Origin: Ga0077527 sp021300125
Lineage (GTDB): Bacteria > Pseudomonadota > Gammaproteobacteria > Burkholderiales > SG8-41
Direction: 5' to 3'
Assembly: GCA_046339595.1 (NCBI GenBank)
Contig: JBKDUF010000047.1
Coordinates: 5,099-69,098, forward strand
Length of the DNA stretch: 64,000 nt
Below the pieces are notes generated by a model. It was not told where the DNA came from and made no database searches. It saw nothing but the letters and a program-made list of their open reading frames with translations. Every line of letters starts with the position of its first letter. Positions within the stretch are counted from its first letter, which is position 1. Shown piece after piece: positions 50,942 to 59,498 of this stretch. A program made the translations under genes and the position numbers.

Positions 50942-53752
50942 ATGATTACCGGCCTATTCAGGAAAGTGTTCGGCAGCCGCAACCAGCGGCTGCTCAAGCA
51001 ATACCGGCGCAGCGTTGCGGCAATCAACGCGCTGGAGCCCCAGATCGCGGCGTTGAGCGACGAACAGCTGCGTGCCAAGACCGACGTTTTCCGCGAACGC
51101 GTGCGCGCAGCGGTCGGCGACGATTCGGCACCGGCCGGCGCCGATGGCGACGCCAGGCGCGCCGAGATCGCGAAGCGCCGCCGCGATGCGCTTGATTCGC
51201 TGCTGCCCGAAGCCTTCGCGGTGGTGCGCGAGGCGAGCAAGCGCGTGCTCGGGATGCGTCATTTCGATGTACAGATGATAGGCGGCATCGCGCTGCATAA
51301 CGGCAAAATTGCCGAGATGCGCACCGGCGAGGGCAAGACGCTGGTGGCGACGCTGCCCGCCTACCTCAATGCGCTTGCCGGCACCGGCGTGCATGTGGTC
51401 ACCGTCAACGACTATCTGGCACAGCGAGATGCCGACTGGATGGGGCGCATTTACCGCTTCCTCGGCCTGACGGTGGGAGTCAACCTGTCGCAGATGGGGC
51501 ATGAGCAGAAACAGGCCGCCTACGGCGCCGACATCACTTACGGCACCAATAACGAGTTCGGCTTCGATTACCTGCGCGACAACATGGTGTTCGAGCTGTC
51601 GGAGAAGGTACAGCGCGGACTGGCTTATGCCATTGTCGACGAGGTGGATTCGATCCTGATCGACGAGGCGCGCACGCCGCTGATCATCTCGGGTCAGGCC
51701 GAGGACACCACGGACGTCTACCAGGCGATCAATGCTGTGGCGCCGAAATTGAGCCGGCAGAAGGATGAGAAGGGCGACGGCGACTACTGGGTCGACGAAA
51801 AGGCGCATCAGGTGCTGCTCTCCGAGCAGGGCCACGAGCACGCAGAGAAGCTGCTCGCCGAGGCGGGCCTGCTGCCCGAGGGCGGCAGCCTTTATGACGC
51901 CGCCAATGTGACACTGATGCATCACCTGAATGCGGCGCTTCGCGCGCATACCCTGTTCCTGCGCGACCAGCAGTACGTGGTACAAAGCAACGAGGTGATC
52001 ATCGTTGACGAGTTCACCGGCCGGCTGATGCCGGGTCGGCGCTGGTCCGACGGGTTGCACCAGGCGGTCGAGGCCAAGGAAGGTGTCGAGATTCAGAAGG
52101 AAAACCAGACGCTCGCCACGATCACCTTCCAGAACTATTTCCGCATGTACGGCAAGCTCGCCGGCATGACCGGAACGGCGGACACCGAGGCCTACGAGTT
52201 CCAGCAGATCTACGGACTCGAAACCGTGGTGATCCCGACGCACAGGCCGATGGTGCGCAAGGACCTGATGGATCAGGTGTTCCGCACATCGCAGGAAAAA
52301 TACCAGGCGATCATCAACGACATCCGCGGCTGCCACGAGCGCGGCCAGCCGGTGCTGGTCGGCACGACCTCGATCGAAAACTCGGAATACATCTCGGGCC
52401 TGCTGCAGAAAGCCCAGATTCCGCACAACGTGCTGAATGCCAAGCAGCACGCGCGTGAGGCCGAGATCGTGGTCCAGGCCGGCCGGCCGCGCATGATCAC
52501 CATCGCCACCAACATGGCGGGCCGCGGCACCGATATCGTGCTCGGCGGCAACCCGGAGCCCGAGATCGCCGCCCTTGAGGCAGACTCCAATCTCGACGAG
52601 TCAGCGCGCAAGCGCCTGAGCGACGAAATCCGCACCGAATGGCAGAAGCGCCACGACGAGGTGGTCAGGGCCGGCGGCCTGCACATCGTCGGCACCGAGC
52701 GCCACGAATCGCGCCGCATCGACAACCAGCTGCGCGGCCGTTCCGGCCGCCAGGGCGATCCCGGTTCCAGCCGCTTCTACCTGGCGCTGGACGACGCGCT
52801 GCTGCGCATTTTCGCCTCCGACCGTGTCGCCGCGATCATGCAGCGGCTGAAAATGCCGGAAGGCGAGGCGATCGAGCATCCCTGGGTCACGCGCTCGATC
52901 GAGAACGCCCAGCGCAAGGTTGAGGCGCGCAATTTCGATATGCGCAAGCATCTGCTCGAATACGACGATGTCGCCAATGACCAGCGCAAGGTGGTCTACC
53001 AGCAGCGCAACGAGCTGCTGGAGGCCAAGGACATTTCATCGACTGTGACCGCCATGCGGGCCGATGTGATCGGTGGACATGTTTCGGCGCATGTGCCTCC
53101 GGGAAGCCTTGAGGAACAATGGGACGTGCCGTCGCTGGAAACCGTGCTCAAGGCCGAGTTCTCGCTGGATCTGCCGCTGCAGCAGTGGCTAAGAGACAGT
53201 CCGGAGATGGAAGAGTCGGCGCTGCGCGAGAGGGTGATCGAGGCCACCCATGCCCAATACAACGGGAAAACCCAGGCTGTGGACCAGGCTGCCATGCGTC
53301 AGTACGAGCGCGCGGTCATGCTGCAGAGCCTCGACACTCACTGGCGGGAGCATCTCTCCGCGCTGGATCACCTGCGCCAGGGCATCCATCTTCGCGGTTA
53401 CGCCCAGAAAAACCCGACCCAGGAATACAAGCGGGAGGCCTTCGAGTTGTTCTCGGCCCTGCTGAACATGATCAAGACCGATGTCACGCGCACACTGATG
53501 ACGGTGCACATCCGCAATGCCGAGGAGTTGCGCGCAGCCGAGGAGCATGAAGCCCTGCGCAATCTGCAGTTCCAGCACGCCGCCGCGGCGGCCGAGGATG
53601 CTGCTGTGGACGAACCTGCCGCCAGCATCGCCGCCGAGGCAGCGGAACCGGCGCAGCCATTCGTGCGTGCCGGCGAAAAGGTCGGCCGCAACGATCCCTG
53701 TCCCTGCGGCTCGGACAAGAAGTACAAGCAGTGCCACGGCAGGTTGAGCTAA
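50942..53752 (+). CDS. secA: Preprotein translocase ATPase SecA
   Basis: Motor of the Sec export pathway. 936 residues from ATG 50942. NBD1 Walker A MRTGEGKTLVA, DEVDSILIDEARTPLI (Walker B and DEAD-like), NBD2 AGRGTDIVLGG and RGRSGRQGDPGSSRFYLALDD, and the C-terminal zinc-binding tail NDPCPCGSDKKYKQCHG that contacts SecB. All regions present and in frame. Confidence 0.98.
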   Translation: MITGLFRKVFGSRNQRLLKQYRRSVAAINALEPQIAALSDEQLRAKTDVFRERVRAAVGDDSAPAGADGDARRAEIAKRRRDALDSLLPEAFAVVREASKRVLGMRHFDVQMIGGIALHNGKIAEMRTGEGKTLVATLPAYLNALAGTGVHVVTVNDYLAQRDADWMGRIYRFLGLTVGVNLSQMGHEQKQAAYGADITYGTNNEFGFDYLRDNMVFELSEKVQRGLAYAIVDEVDSILIDEARTPLIISGQAEDTTDVYQAINAVAPKLSRQKDEKGDGDYWVDEKAHQVLLSEQGHEHAEKLLAEAGLLPEGGSLYDAANVTLMHHLNAALRAHTLFLRDQQYVVQSNEVIIVDEFTGRLMPGRRWSDGLHQAVEAKEGVEIQKENQTLATITFQNYFRMYGKLAGMTGTADTEAYEFQQIYGLETVVIPTHRPMVRKDLMDQVFRTSQEKYQAIINDIRGCHERGQPVLVGTTSIENSEYISGLLQKAQIPHNVLNAKQHAREAEIVVQAGRPRMITIATNMAGRGTDIVLGGNPEPEIAALEADSNLDESARKRLSDEIRTEWQKRHDEVVRAGGLHIVGTERHESRRIDNQLRGRSGRQGDPGSSRFYLALDDALLRIFASDRVAAIMQRLKMPEGEAIEHPWVTRSIENAQRKVEARNFDMRKHLLEYDDVANDQRKVVYQQRNELLEAKDISSTVTAMRADVIGGHVSAHVPPGSLEEQWDVPSLETVLKAEFSLDLPLQQWLRDSPEMEESALRERVIEATHAQYNGKTQAVDQAAMRQYERAVMLQSLDTHWREHLSALDHLRQGIHLRGYAQKNPTQEYKREAFELFSALLNMIKTDVTRTLMTVHIRNAEELRAAEEHEALRNLQFQHAAAAAEDAAVDEPAASIAAEAAEPAQPFVRAGEKVGRNDPCPCGSDKKYKQCHGRLS

Positions 53753-53768
53753 TCCGCGGTAGTTGCCG

Positions 53769-55007
53769 ATGCCCGTCAACCTGAATTCCCCCGATCCGAA
53801 GACGCTGCTGCCGGTGCCCGGCGTCGAACTCGGCATTGCCGAGGCCGGCGTGCGCAAGGCCAACCGCCGTGACCTGCTGCTGATCCGCCTCTCCGAAGGT
53901 ACTCGAGTCGCAGGGGTGTTCACCCAGAACCGCTTCTGTGCAGCACCGGTGGTCGTGGCCAAGCAGCACCTGTCCACGCTCGATCCCGGCCGCGGCATCC
54001 GCGCGCTGGTGGTCAATACCGGTGTTGCGAATGCCGGTACCGGCTCCGACGGCCTGGCCCGCGCGCGTCAGACCTGTGGAGAGGCGGCGAAGCTGCTCGG
54101 CTGCACCGCGGCGCAGGTGCTTCCCTTTTCCACGGGTGTCATCATGGAACCGCTGCCGGTCGAGCGCATCGTTGCGGCATTGCCGCGCTGCGTCGCCGCG
54201 TTGCGCGCCGATGCCTGGGCTGATGCTGCCGCAGCGATCATGACCACCGACACGGTATCCAAGGCAGTGTCGCGGCGTTTCGAGATCGGCGGCACCACAG
54301 TCACCATCACCGGCATTTCCAAAGGTGCCGGGATGATCCACCCTGGCATGGCGACCATGCTCGGATTCGTCGCCACCGATGCGACAATCTCGGCATCACT
54401 GCTGAAGACCGTGGTGGCCCATGCTGCAAACCGTTCCTTCAACGCGATCACTGTCGACGGCGACACCTCGACCAATGACAGTTTCACGCTGATTGCCAGC
54501 GGGCAGGCGGCGATGGCCGAGATCACGGATGCCAAAAGCGCGGAATACCTTGCATTCCGCGACGCGGTCACCACGGTGTCCACGGAACTGGCGCAGGCCA
54601 TCGTCCGCGACGGCGAAGGGGCTACCAAGTTCATCACCATCAAGGTCGAAGCCGGCCGCGACGAAACCGAATGCCGTAAGGTCGCGTTTGCCATTGCCCA
54701 TTCGCCGCTGATCAAGACCGCGTTCTTTGCATCGGACCCCAACCTCGGCCGTATCCTGGCCGCGATCGGTTATGCCGGCATTGACGACCTCGAGGTCGAG
54801 GGCATCGAGCTCTACCTGGATGATGTGCTGGTGGCGGAGCGCGGAGGCCGCAGCCCGGCTTACGAGGAAGCGCAGGGCCAGCGGGTGATGAAGCAGGCGG
54901 AGATCACGGTGCGCGTGGTGCTCAATCGCGGCCGGGCGACGACGACGGTGTGGACCTGCGATCTCTCACACGACTACGTCAGTATCAATGCGGATTACCG
55001 TAGTTAA
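53769..55007 (+). CDS. argJ: Bifunctional glutamate N-acetyltransferase / amino-acid acetyltransferase ArgJ
   Basis: Recycles the acetyl group in arginine synthesis. 412 residues from ATG 53769. Self-cleavage site in KGAGMIHPGMATMLGFVATDA, with the Thr after Ala as nucleophile. TKNRF-like segment VFTQNRFCAAPV, VNTGVANAGTG and the C-terminal VWTCDLSHDYVSINADYRS are conserved. The stop lies immediately before AT-rich element d. Confidence 0.96.
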   Translation: MPVNLNSPDPKTLLPVPGVELGIAEAGVRKANRRDLLLIRLSEGTRVAGVFTQNRFCAAPVVVAKQHLSTLDPGRGIRALVVNTGVANAGTGSDGLARARQTCGEAAKLLGCTAAQVLPFSTGVIMEPLPVERIVAALPRCVAALRADAWADAAAAIMTTDTVSKAVSRRFEIGGTTVTITGISKGAGMIHPGMATMLGFVATDATISASLLKTVVAHAANRSFNAITVDGDTSTNDSFTLIASGQAAMAEITDAKSAEYLAFRDAVTTVSTELAQAIVRDGEGATKFITIKVEAGRDETECRKVAFAIAHSPLIKTAFFASDPNLGRILAAIGYAGIDDLEVEGIELYLDDVLVAERGGRSPAYEEAQGQRVMKQAEITVRVVLNRGRATTTVWTCDLSHDYVSINADYRS

Positions 55008-55040
55008 TTTTTTCAATAAAATCAATAGGTTATGAAAAAA
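55008..55040. repeat. AT-rich element d between argJ and the DUF815 ATPase
   Basis: CAATAAAATCAATAGGTTA (55014-55032) is identical over 19 bases to element b on the other strand. It is enclosed by TTTTTTCA (55008-55015) and TGAAAAAA (55033-55040), a perfect 8-bp inverted repeat. It starts at the argJ stop and runs into the first codons of the next gene. AATCAATAGGTTA (55020-55032) fits the IHF consensus. Confidence 0.75.
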
Positions 55041-55925
55041 ACCGCAGACCGGCCCGACCTCGGGGCCGTGCTTGCCAGGGCTGATGCCGTGCTCGCCCGG
55101 CTCGAGCAATGGCTGCCGGCGCCGCCTGCGACGGTGGACTGGAAGGCGTCGATCGCCTTCCGCTGGCGGCGCAAGGGCAAACACGCGCAGTTGGAGCCCA
55201 TCCACCAGGTGCACCGCATCGACTTGCGGGACCTGCACGGCATTGATGACCAGAAAAAACTGGTCGAGCAGAATACCCGCCAATTTGTCGAAGGCCTGCC
55301 TGCAAACAACGTGCTGCTTACCGGTGCCCGCGGCACCGGCAAATCCTCGCTGGTCAAGGCGCTGCTCAACAAGTACGCGTCGCGCGGCATGCGCCTGATC
55401 GAGGTCGAAAAGCGCGACCTTACCGATCTGCCGGACATCGTCGAGCTGATCCACGCGCGGCCCGAGCGCTTCGTGCTCTATTGCGACGACCTGTCCTTCG
55501 AGGCGGACGAACCCGGCTACAAGGCCCTGAAGGTCGTGCTCGACGGTTCGGTAGCCGCAGCGTCCGAAAACTGCCTGATTTACGCGACGTCCAACCGACG
55601 TCACCTGATGCCCGAGTTCATGCAGGAAAACCTCGAGTACAAGCATGTCGGCGAGGAAATCCATCCCGGCGAAACCAGCGAGGAGAAGATCTCGCTGTCC
55701 GAGCGTTTCGGGCTTTGGGTGTCGTTCTACCCCTTCGACCAGGACGAATACCTGAGCATCGTCCGTGTCTGGCTCGACCACTTCAGGGTGCCCAATGTGA
55801 AAAGCGCCGAGGTCGAGCATGCTGCGCTCAACTGGGCACTTACCCGCGGGTCGCGCAGCGGCCGCGTTGCCTGGCAGTTTGCCCGCGACTGGGCCGGCCG
55901 CTCGCGGTTGCCTCGCCGCAAATAA
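55032..55925 (+). CDS. DUF815 AAA+-like ATPase
   Basis: 297 residues. Walker A LLTGARGTGKSSLVKALL (about residue 96), Walker B FVLYCDDLSFEADEPGYKALK and sensor YATSNRRHLMPEFM. Family is widespread next to argJ/Nudix genes in proteobacteria; the substrate and cellular role are unknown. Its ATG 55032 is provided by the last base of the AT-rich repeat, and there is no Shine-Dalgarno in front, only the T/A-rich element, which is unusual in this window. Confidence 0.92.
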   Translation: MKKTADRPDLGAVLARADAVLARLEQWLPAPPATVDWKASIAFRWRRKGKHAQLEPIHQVHRIDLRDLHGIDDQKKLVEQNTRQFVEGLPANNVLLTGARGTGKSSLVKALLNKYASRGMRLIEVEKRDLTDLPDIVELIHARPERFVLYCDDLSFEADEPGYKALKVVLDGSVAAASENCLIYATSNRRHLMPEFMQENLEYKHVGEEIHPGETSEEKISLSERFGLWVSFYPFDQDEYLSIVRVWLDHFRVPNVKSAEVEHAALNWALTRGSRSGRVAWQFARDWAGRSRLPRRK

Positions 55926-55929
55926 GCGC

Positions 55930-56892
55930 GTGGCCTTGAAAACGCGACGCCGCATCGCGGTGGTCGCTGCCGTGTTGCAGCGGCCCGACGGCCGTTTCCT
56001 GCTTGCGCAACGTCCCCCGGGCAAGGCCTACGCCGGCTACTGGGAGTTTCCGGGCGGCAAAGTCGAGCCGGATGAAACGCCGGCCCTGGCGCTCAAACGC
56101 GAACTGCAGGAAGAGCTCGGCATCAACATCACCACAGCCCATCCCTGGCTGACCCGCGAATATGATTACGAGCACGCCGCGGTGCGCCTGGATTTTTTCA
56201 GGGTACGCGCCTGGCGGGGTGAGCTGCGGGGCCGCGAGCAGCAGGCCTTTGCCTGGCAGCGCATTGATGCCATCAATGTCGCACCGCTGCTGCCCGCGAA
56301 CGGCCCGATACTCGCGGCGCTGAAGCTGCCCGAGACCTATGCCATCACCGGTTTTACGCCCGCAACGCCGCCGCGGCAGTTGGCTGCGGCGATGGACGAC
56401 GCGCTGGCACGGGGGCTGCGGTTGTTTCAGGTCAGGGGGCGGGATTGGCCGGCGGAGCGATTCTCTGCCCTCGCCACCGAAATCATCGCGCGGGCCCGTG
56501 CCGCAGGAGCGCAGGTGCTGATCAACGCTGATGCCGGGCTTGCGCAGCGCTGCGGCGCCGACGGCGTGCATCTCACGGCAGCCCAGCTGCGCGACACCCG
56601 TGCGCGTCCGCAACTGCCGCTGGTGGCCGCGTCCTGCCATGACGCGGAGGAACTGGAGCTGGCCGCAGGCTTGGGGGTCGACTTTGCAGTGCTGGGTCCC
56701 GTGCTGCCGACGCCGACCCATGCCGGCGCGAAGACCCTGGGCTGGCCCGGCTTTCGCGCGCTGGCGGCCGGCCGGCCGATGCCGGTATTTGCTCTGGGTG
56801 GAATAGACGAGGCTTGCCGCGAAGCGGCGCTGGCCAGCGGTGCCCATGGCCTGGCGATGATCCGCGGGGCCTGGCGCCAGTTATTGCCCTGA
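55930..56892 (+). CDS. mutT: Nudix hydrolase fused to thiamine-phosphate-synthase-like domain (MutT/ThiE)
   Basis: 320 residues from GTG 55930. N-terminal MutT-type Nudix box GGKVEPDETPALALKRELQEELG (about 36-58, GX5EX7REUXEEXGU), presumed to hydrolyse 8-oxo-dGTP. From about 138 a TIM-barrel resembling ThiE: GLRLFQVRGRDWPAER, VLINADAGLAQRCGADGVHL, GPVLPTPTHAGAKTLGW. The fusion is usual in proteobacteria and does not make this a thiamine gene. Convergent with yacG. Confidence 0.93.
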   Translation: MALKTRRRIAVVAAVLQRPDGRFLLAQRPPGKAYAGYWEFPGGKVEPDETPALALKRELQEELGINITTAHPWLTREYDYEHAAVRLDFFRVRAWRGELRGREQQAFAWQRIDAINVAPLLPANGPILAALKLPETYAITGFTPATPPRQLAAAMDDALARGLRLFQVRGRDWPAERFSALATEIIARARAAGAQVLINADAGLAQRCGADGVHLTAAQLRDTRARPQLPLVAASCHDAEELELAAGLGVDFAVLGPVLPTPTHAGAKTLGWPGFRALAAGRPMPVFALGGIDEACREAALASGAHGLAMIRGAWRQLLP

Positions 56893-56893
56893 G

Positions 56894-57097
56894 CTAGTTG
56901 GTCCGTGGCGTGATGTCCGCTTCCGGGACGGAATCCTGCGGGTCGGTTTCTTCCAGCGGCACGCGATAACGCTCTGTTGCCCAGGCGCCAAGGTCAATCA
57001 TTTTGCAGCGCTCGGAGCAGAACGGACGGAAGCGGTTGGCCGTGCTCCATTCGACACCGGTCCCGCACTGTGGGCAGGACACCAGCTTTGATGCCAT
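56894..57097 (-). CDS. yacG: DNA gyrase inhibitor YacG
   Basis: 67 residues with a Cys4 zinc finger: CPQCGTGVEW and FCSERCKMIDLGAWATERYRVP. Binds GyrB and inhibits its ATPase. Starts three bases after the zapD stop, so the two are co-translated. Confidence 0.95.
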   Translation of the reverse strand: MASKLVSCPQCGTGVEWSTANRFRPFCSERCKMIDLGAWATERYRVPLEETDPQDSVPEADITPRTN

Positions 57098-57100
57098 CGT

Positions 57101-57868
57101 TCAGAGATTGCAGAAGGTCAGTTCGAATTCGACATCGTTTTCCGATGCCTTGGGCCGCTGCATGCCTTCCTGGGTGGTGAAGCGTATGTTCAGCGCATAC
57201 TTGTTGGCGCTGATTTCGGGCACGCAGGAATAGGCGCTGGCAATGCGGATGCGCAACATCTGCGCGACGCGGCCGGCCATCATCTGCTGGTAAGTGCCCT
57301 GCTGGGCGACCTGGCTTGAGGTTTTGCCGCTTTCGCGCAGAAGCCTGAGCACGATGGAGATGCCGTCCCGGGTGGGCAGGAACGGCGCCAGCCATTGCTG
57401 CAGGTTGTGGCGCCGCAGTTCGGGATGCTGCTGCTGCCAGAAATGATAGGAGGGCAGGTCAAATTCGCAGACGCCGCCGGGGATCGCAGTGCGCTGCTTG
57501 ATGCTCATCAGCCACTCGTTGTCGCGCAGTTCCTGGCCGACCTTGCCCGAGGCCTGGAACAGCCGCGCCGAAGCCTGGTCGATCTGCCACAGCACGTTGT
57601 CGAGCGCCTCTTCCGAGATGTCCGGGTTCTCGCGCAGCGATTCGAGCACCTGCTTCTGCCGCTCCAGCTCCTGCAGAAGGTCCGATTTGAGATCGGCGCG
57701 ACTGGCTACTTCGAGGATTTCGAAAATCAGCAGCAGCGCGACATGGTGTTCCGCGCCGTCATCCTTGGCCATGAAGTAATCGATGCGCTCGAACAGGTCC
57801 TCGAGGCGCAGCAGGGTGCGCACGCGCTCGCTTAAAGGATGTTCGTAGACAATCACGTCCGTCGTCAC
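57101..57868 (-). CDS. zapD: Cell division protein ZapD (DUF1342)
   Basis: Cross-links FtsZ filaments through the FtsZ C-terminal peptide. 255 residues, helical N-terminal half (LRLEDLFERIDYFMAKDD) and beta-rich second half (YHFWQQQHPELRRHNLQQWLAPF). The start region has a tandem ACGGACGTGA (12-base period), giving two GTG candidates (57868 and 57856); homologues begin at the second (VIVYEHPL). A run of nine C lies 22-31 bases upstream. Opposite the ftsZ cluster but the same division module. Confidence 0.93.
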   Translation of the reverse strand: MTTDVIVYEHPLSERVRTLLRLEDLFERIDYFMAKDDGAEHHVALLLIFEILEVASRADLKSDLLQELERQKQVLESLRENPDISEEALDNVLWQIDQASARLFQASGKVGQELRDNEWLMSIKQRTAIPGGVCEFDLPSYHFWQQQHPELRRHNLQQWLAPFLPTRDGISIVLRLLRESGKTSSQVAQQGTYQQMMAGRVAQMLRIRIASAYSCVPEISANKYALNIRFTTQEGMQRPKASENDVEFELTFCNL

Positions 57869-57970
57869 GTCCGTAGTCCCAGGGGCCGGAGGGGGGGGGC
57901 TTCGAATTCTGCGGGAGTATCGGCCAAAAACCAGAAAAAATAAAGGCTTATGGCTGGCCTTGCGGGGGGC

Positions 57971-58588
57971 TTATTCCTGGCGCCGATGGGCTTCGGCCAG
58001 TTCAAGGTAGCGCTGGTGCAGTGCCGTGACCTGGCTGCGCAGCTGTTCCAGATCGCCGTTGTTGTCGATCACGTCGTCGGCCTGCTCGACGCGCTTCTCG
58101 CGGGGCAATTGCGCTGCCATGATGGCCCGCACGGACTCCTCGCTGAGCTGGCTGCGGCGTACGGTGCGTTCGATCTGAGCGGCTTCGTCACAATCGACAA
58201 CCAGCACGCGCTGCACGATACTGGTGTAGCTTTTGTTCTCAAGCAGCAGCGGCACCAGCAGCAGCACATAGGGCGTGGTCGCCGAAAGCACGCGTCTGCG
58301 CGCCTCGGCGCGGATCATCGGATGCAGGATGGCTTCGAGCTGCCGCCGGCGTCCGGTGTCCGCGAACACCAGTTCCCGCATGGCTGCGCGGTTGAGGCTG
58401 CCGTCGGGGGCGATCACGGCATCCCCGAAGGCTTTAGCGATGGTCCCCACGGCATCGCCGTCGCGAGCGGTGAGATGGCGGGCGATTTCATCGGTATCGA
58501 CCACGGCTGCGCCCAGCTCGGCGAAAAGATTCGCAGCGCTGGATTTTCCTGAACCAATGCCGCCGGTAACGCCGATGCAATAAACCAT
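57971..58588 (-). CDS. coaE: Dephospho-CoA kinase
   Basis: Last step of coenzyme A synthesis. 205 residues; P-loop GVTGGIGSGKSSAANLF at the N-terminus, DTDEIARHLT, PLLLENKSY and the later CoA-binding segment DVIDNNGDLEQL. Upstream on the same strand, the prepilin peptidase ends 10 bases before its start. Confidence 0.96.
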   Translation of the reverse strand: MVYCIGVTGGIGSGKSSAANLFAELGAAVVDTDEIARHLTARDGDAVGTIAKAFGDAVIAPDGSLNRAAMRELVFADTGRRRQLEAILHPMIRAEARRRVLSATTPYVLLLVPLLLENKSYTSIVQRVLVVDCDEAAQIERTVRRSQLSEESVRAIMAAQLPREKRVEQADDVIDNNGDLEQLRSQVTALHQRYLELAEAHRRQE

Positions 58589-58598
58589 GGTATTGGTT

Positions 58599-59450
58599 TC
58601 AGAGCGGCCCTAGGTAGGCCCGGGTGATCGTCTCGCCATGCAGAAGCGCGACAACGCCGGCGATTGCCAGATAGGGGCCGAATGGGATCGGTTTTGCGCG
58701 GTCACGGCCGCCGAGAACGATCATCCCGAGACCTACTGAAGCACCAGCCATCGCGGAGAGCAAGATCACCAGCGGCAGCTGTGACCAGCCCAGCCAGGCG
58801 CAAATCGCTGCCAGCAGCTTGAAGTCGCCGTAGCCCATGCCCTCCTTGCCGGTGGCCCACTTGAACGCCCAGTACACCGACCACAGTGAGAGATAACCCG
58901 CAGCAGCGCCGATCACGGCCGCAGGCAGCGCGGCATAAACCCCGCCTATGTTGAGCAGCAGACCCAGCCACAGCAGCGGCAGCGTGATGCTGTCAGGCAG
59001 GAAAAAGGTGTCGATGTCGATGAAGGTCAGCGCAATCATGGCCCACACGAAAACCAGCGCGCCGCAGCCGGCAAGGCCAAAGCCGAAGCGCCAGGCCACG
59101 TACGCCGAAAGCAGGCCGCTCAGCAGTTCCACCGCGGGATACCGCACCGAAATCGCGGTGCCGCAGGCCGAGCACCGGCCGCGCAGCAGCAGCCAGCTCA
59201 GAACGGGGATGTTCTCCAGCGCGATGATGCGGTGGCCGCAGTGCGGGCAGGCCGAGCGTGGCAGTACCAGGTTGTAGCGTTCTGCGGCGGGCGCTCCTTG
59301 TCCCGAGAGTTCTGCGCACTCGGCTCGCCACTGCCGCTCCATCATCTTCGGCAGGCGGTGAATCACGACATTGAGGAAGCTCCCCACGCACAGGCCGATT
59401 ACGGCTGCGACCAGGGCAAAAAACACAGGTTGCTGTAACAGTTCGGTCAT
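58599..59450 (-). CDS. pilD: Type IV prepilin peptidase / N-methyltransferase PilD
   Basis: Membrane aspartyl protease that trims and methylates type IV prepilins. 283 residues. N-terminal methylase domain with CPHCG and CSACG zinc pairs (about 72 and 97), then the protease with the first Asp in FIDIDTFFLPD and the second in GYGDFK. Seven to eight helices. Follows pilC by 48 bases. Confidence 0.96.
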   Translation of the reverse strand: MTELLQQPVFFALVAAVIGLCVGSFLNVVIHRLPKMMERQWRAECAELSGQGAPAAERYNLVLPRSACPHCGHRIIALENIPVLSWLLLRGRCSACGTAISVRYPAVELLSGLLSAYVAWRFGFGLAGCGALVFVWAMIALTFIDIDTFFLPDSITLPLLWLGLLLNIGGVYAALPAAVIGAAAGYLSLWSVYWAFKWATGKEGMGYGDFKLLAAICAWLGWSQLPLVILLSAMAGASVGLGMIVLGGRDRAKPIPFGPYLAIAGVVALLHGETITRAYLGPL

Positions 59451-59498
59451 CTGGCGTGAAGGGCCGGCGGCTGAGGACCGGCTGAGGGCTACCGGAAA

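Noticed and set aside
56340..56892. Thiamine-phosphate synthase as a separate gene
   Set aside because: The ThiE-like segment is in frame with the Nudix domain without an internal start or ribosome site, and the fusion is common in proteobacteria.
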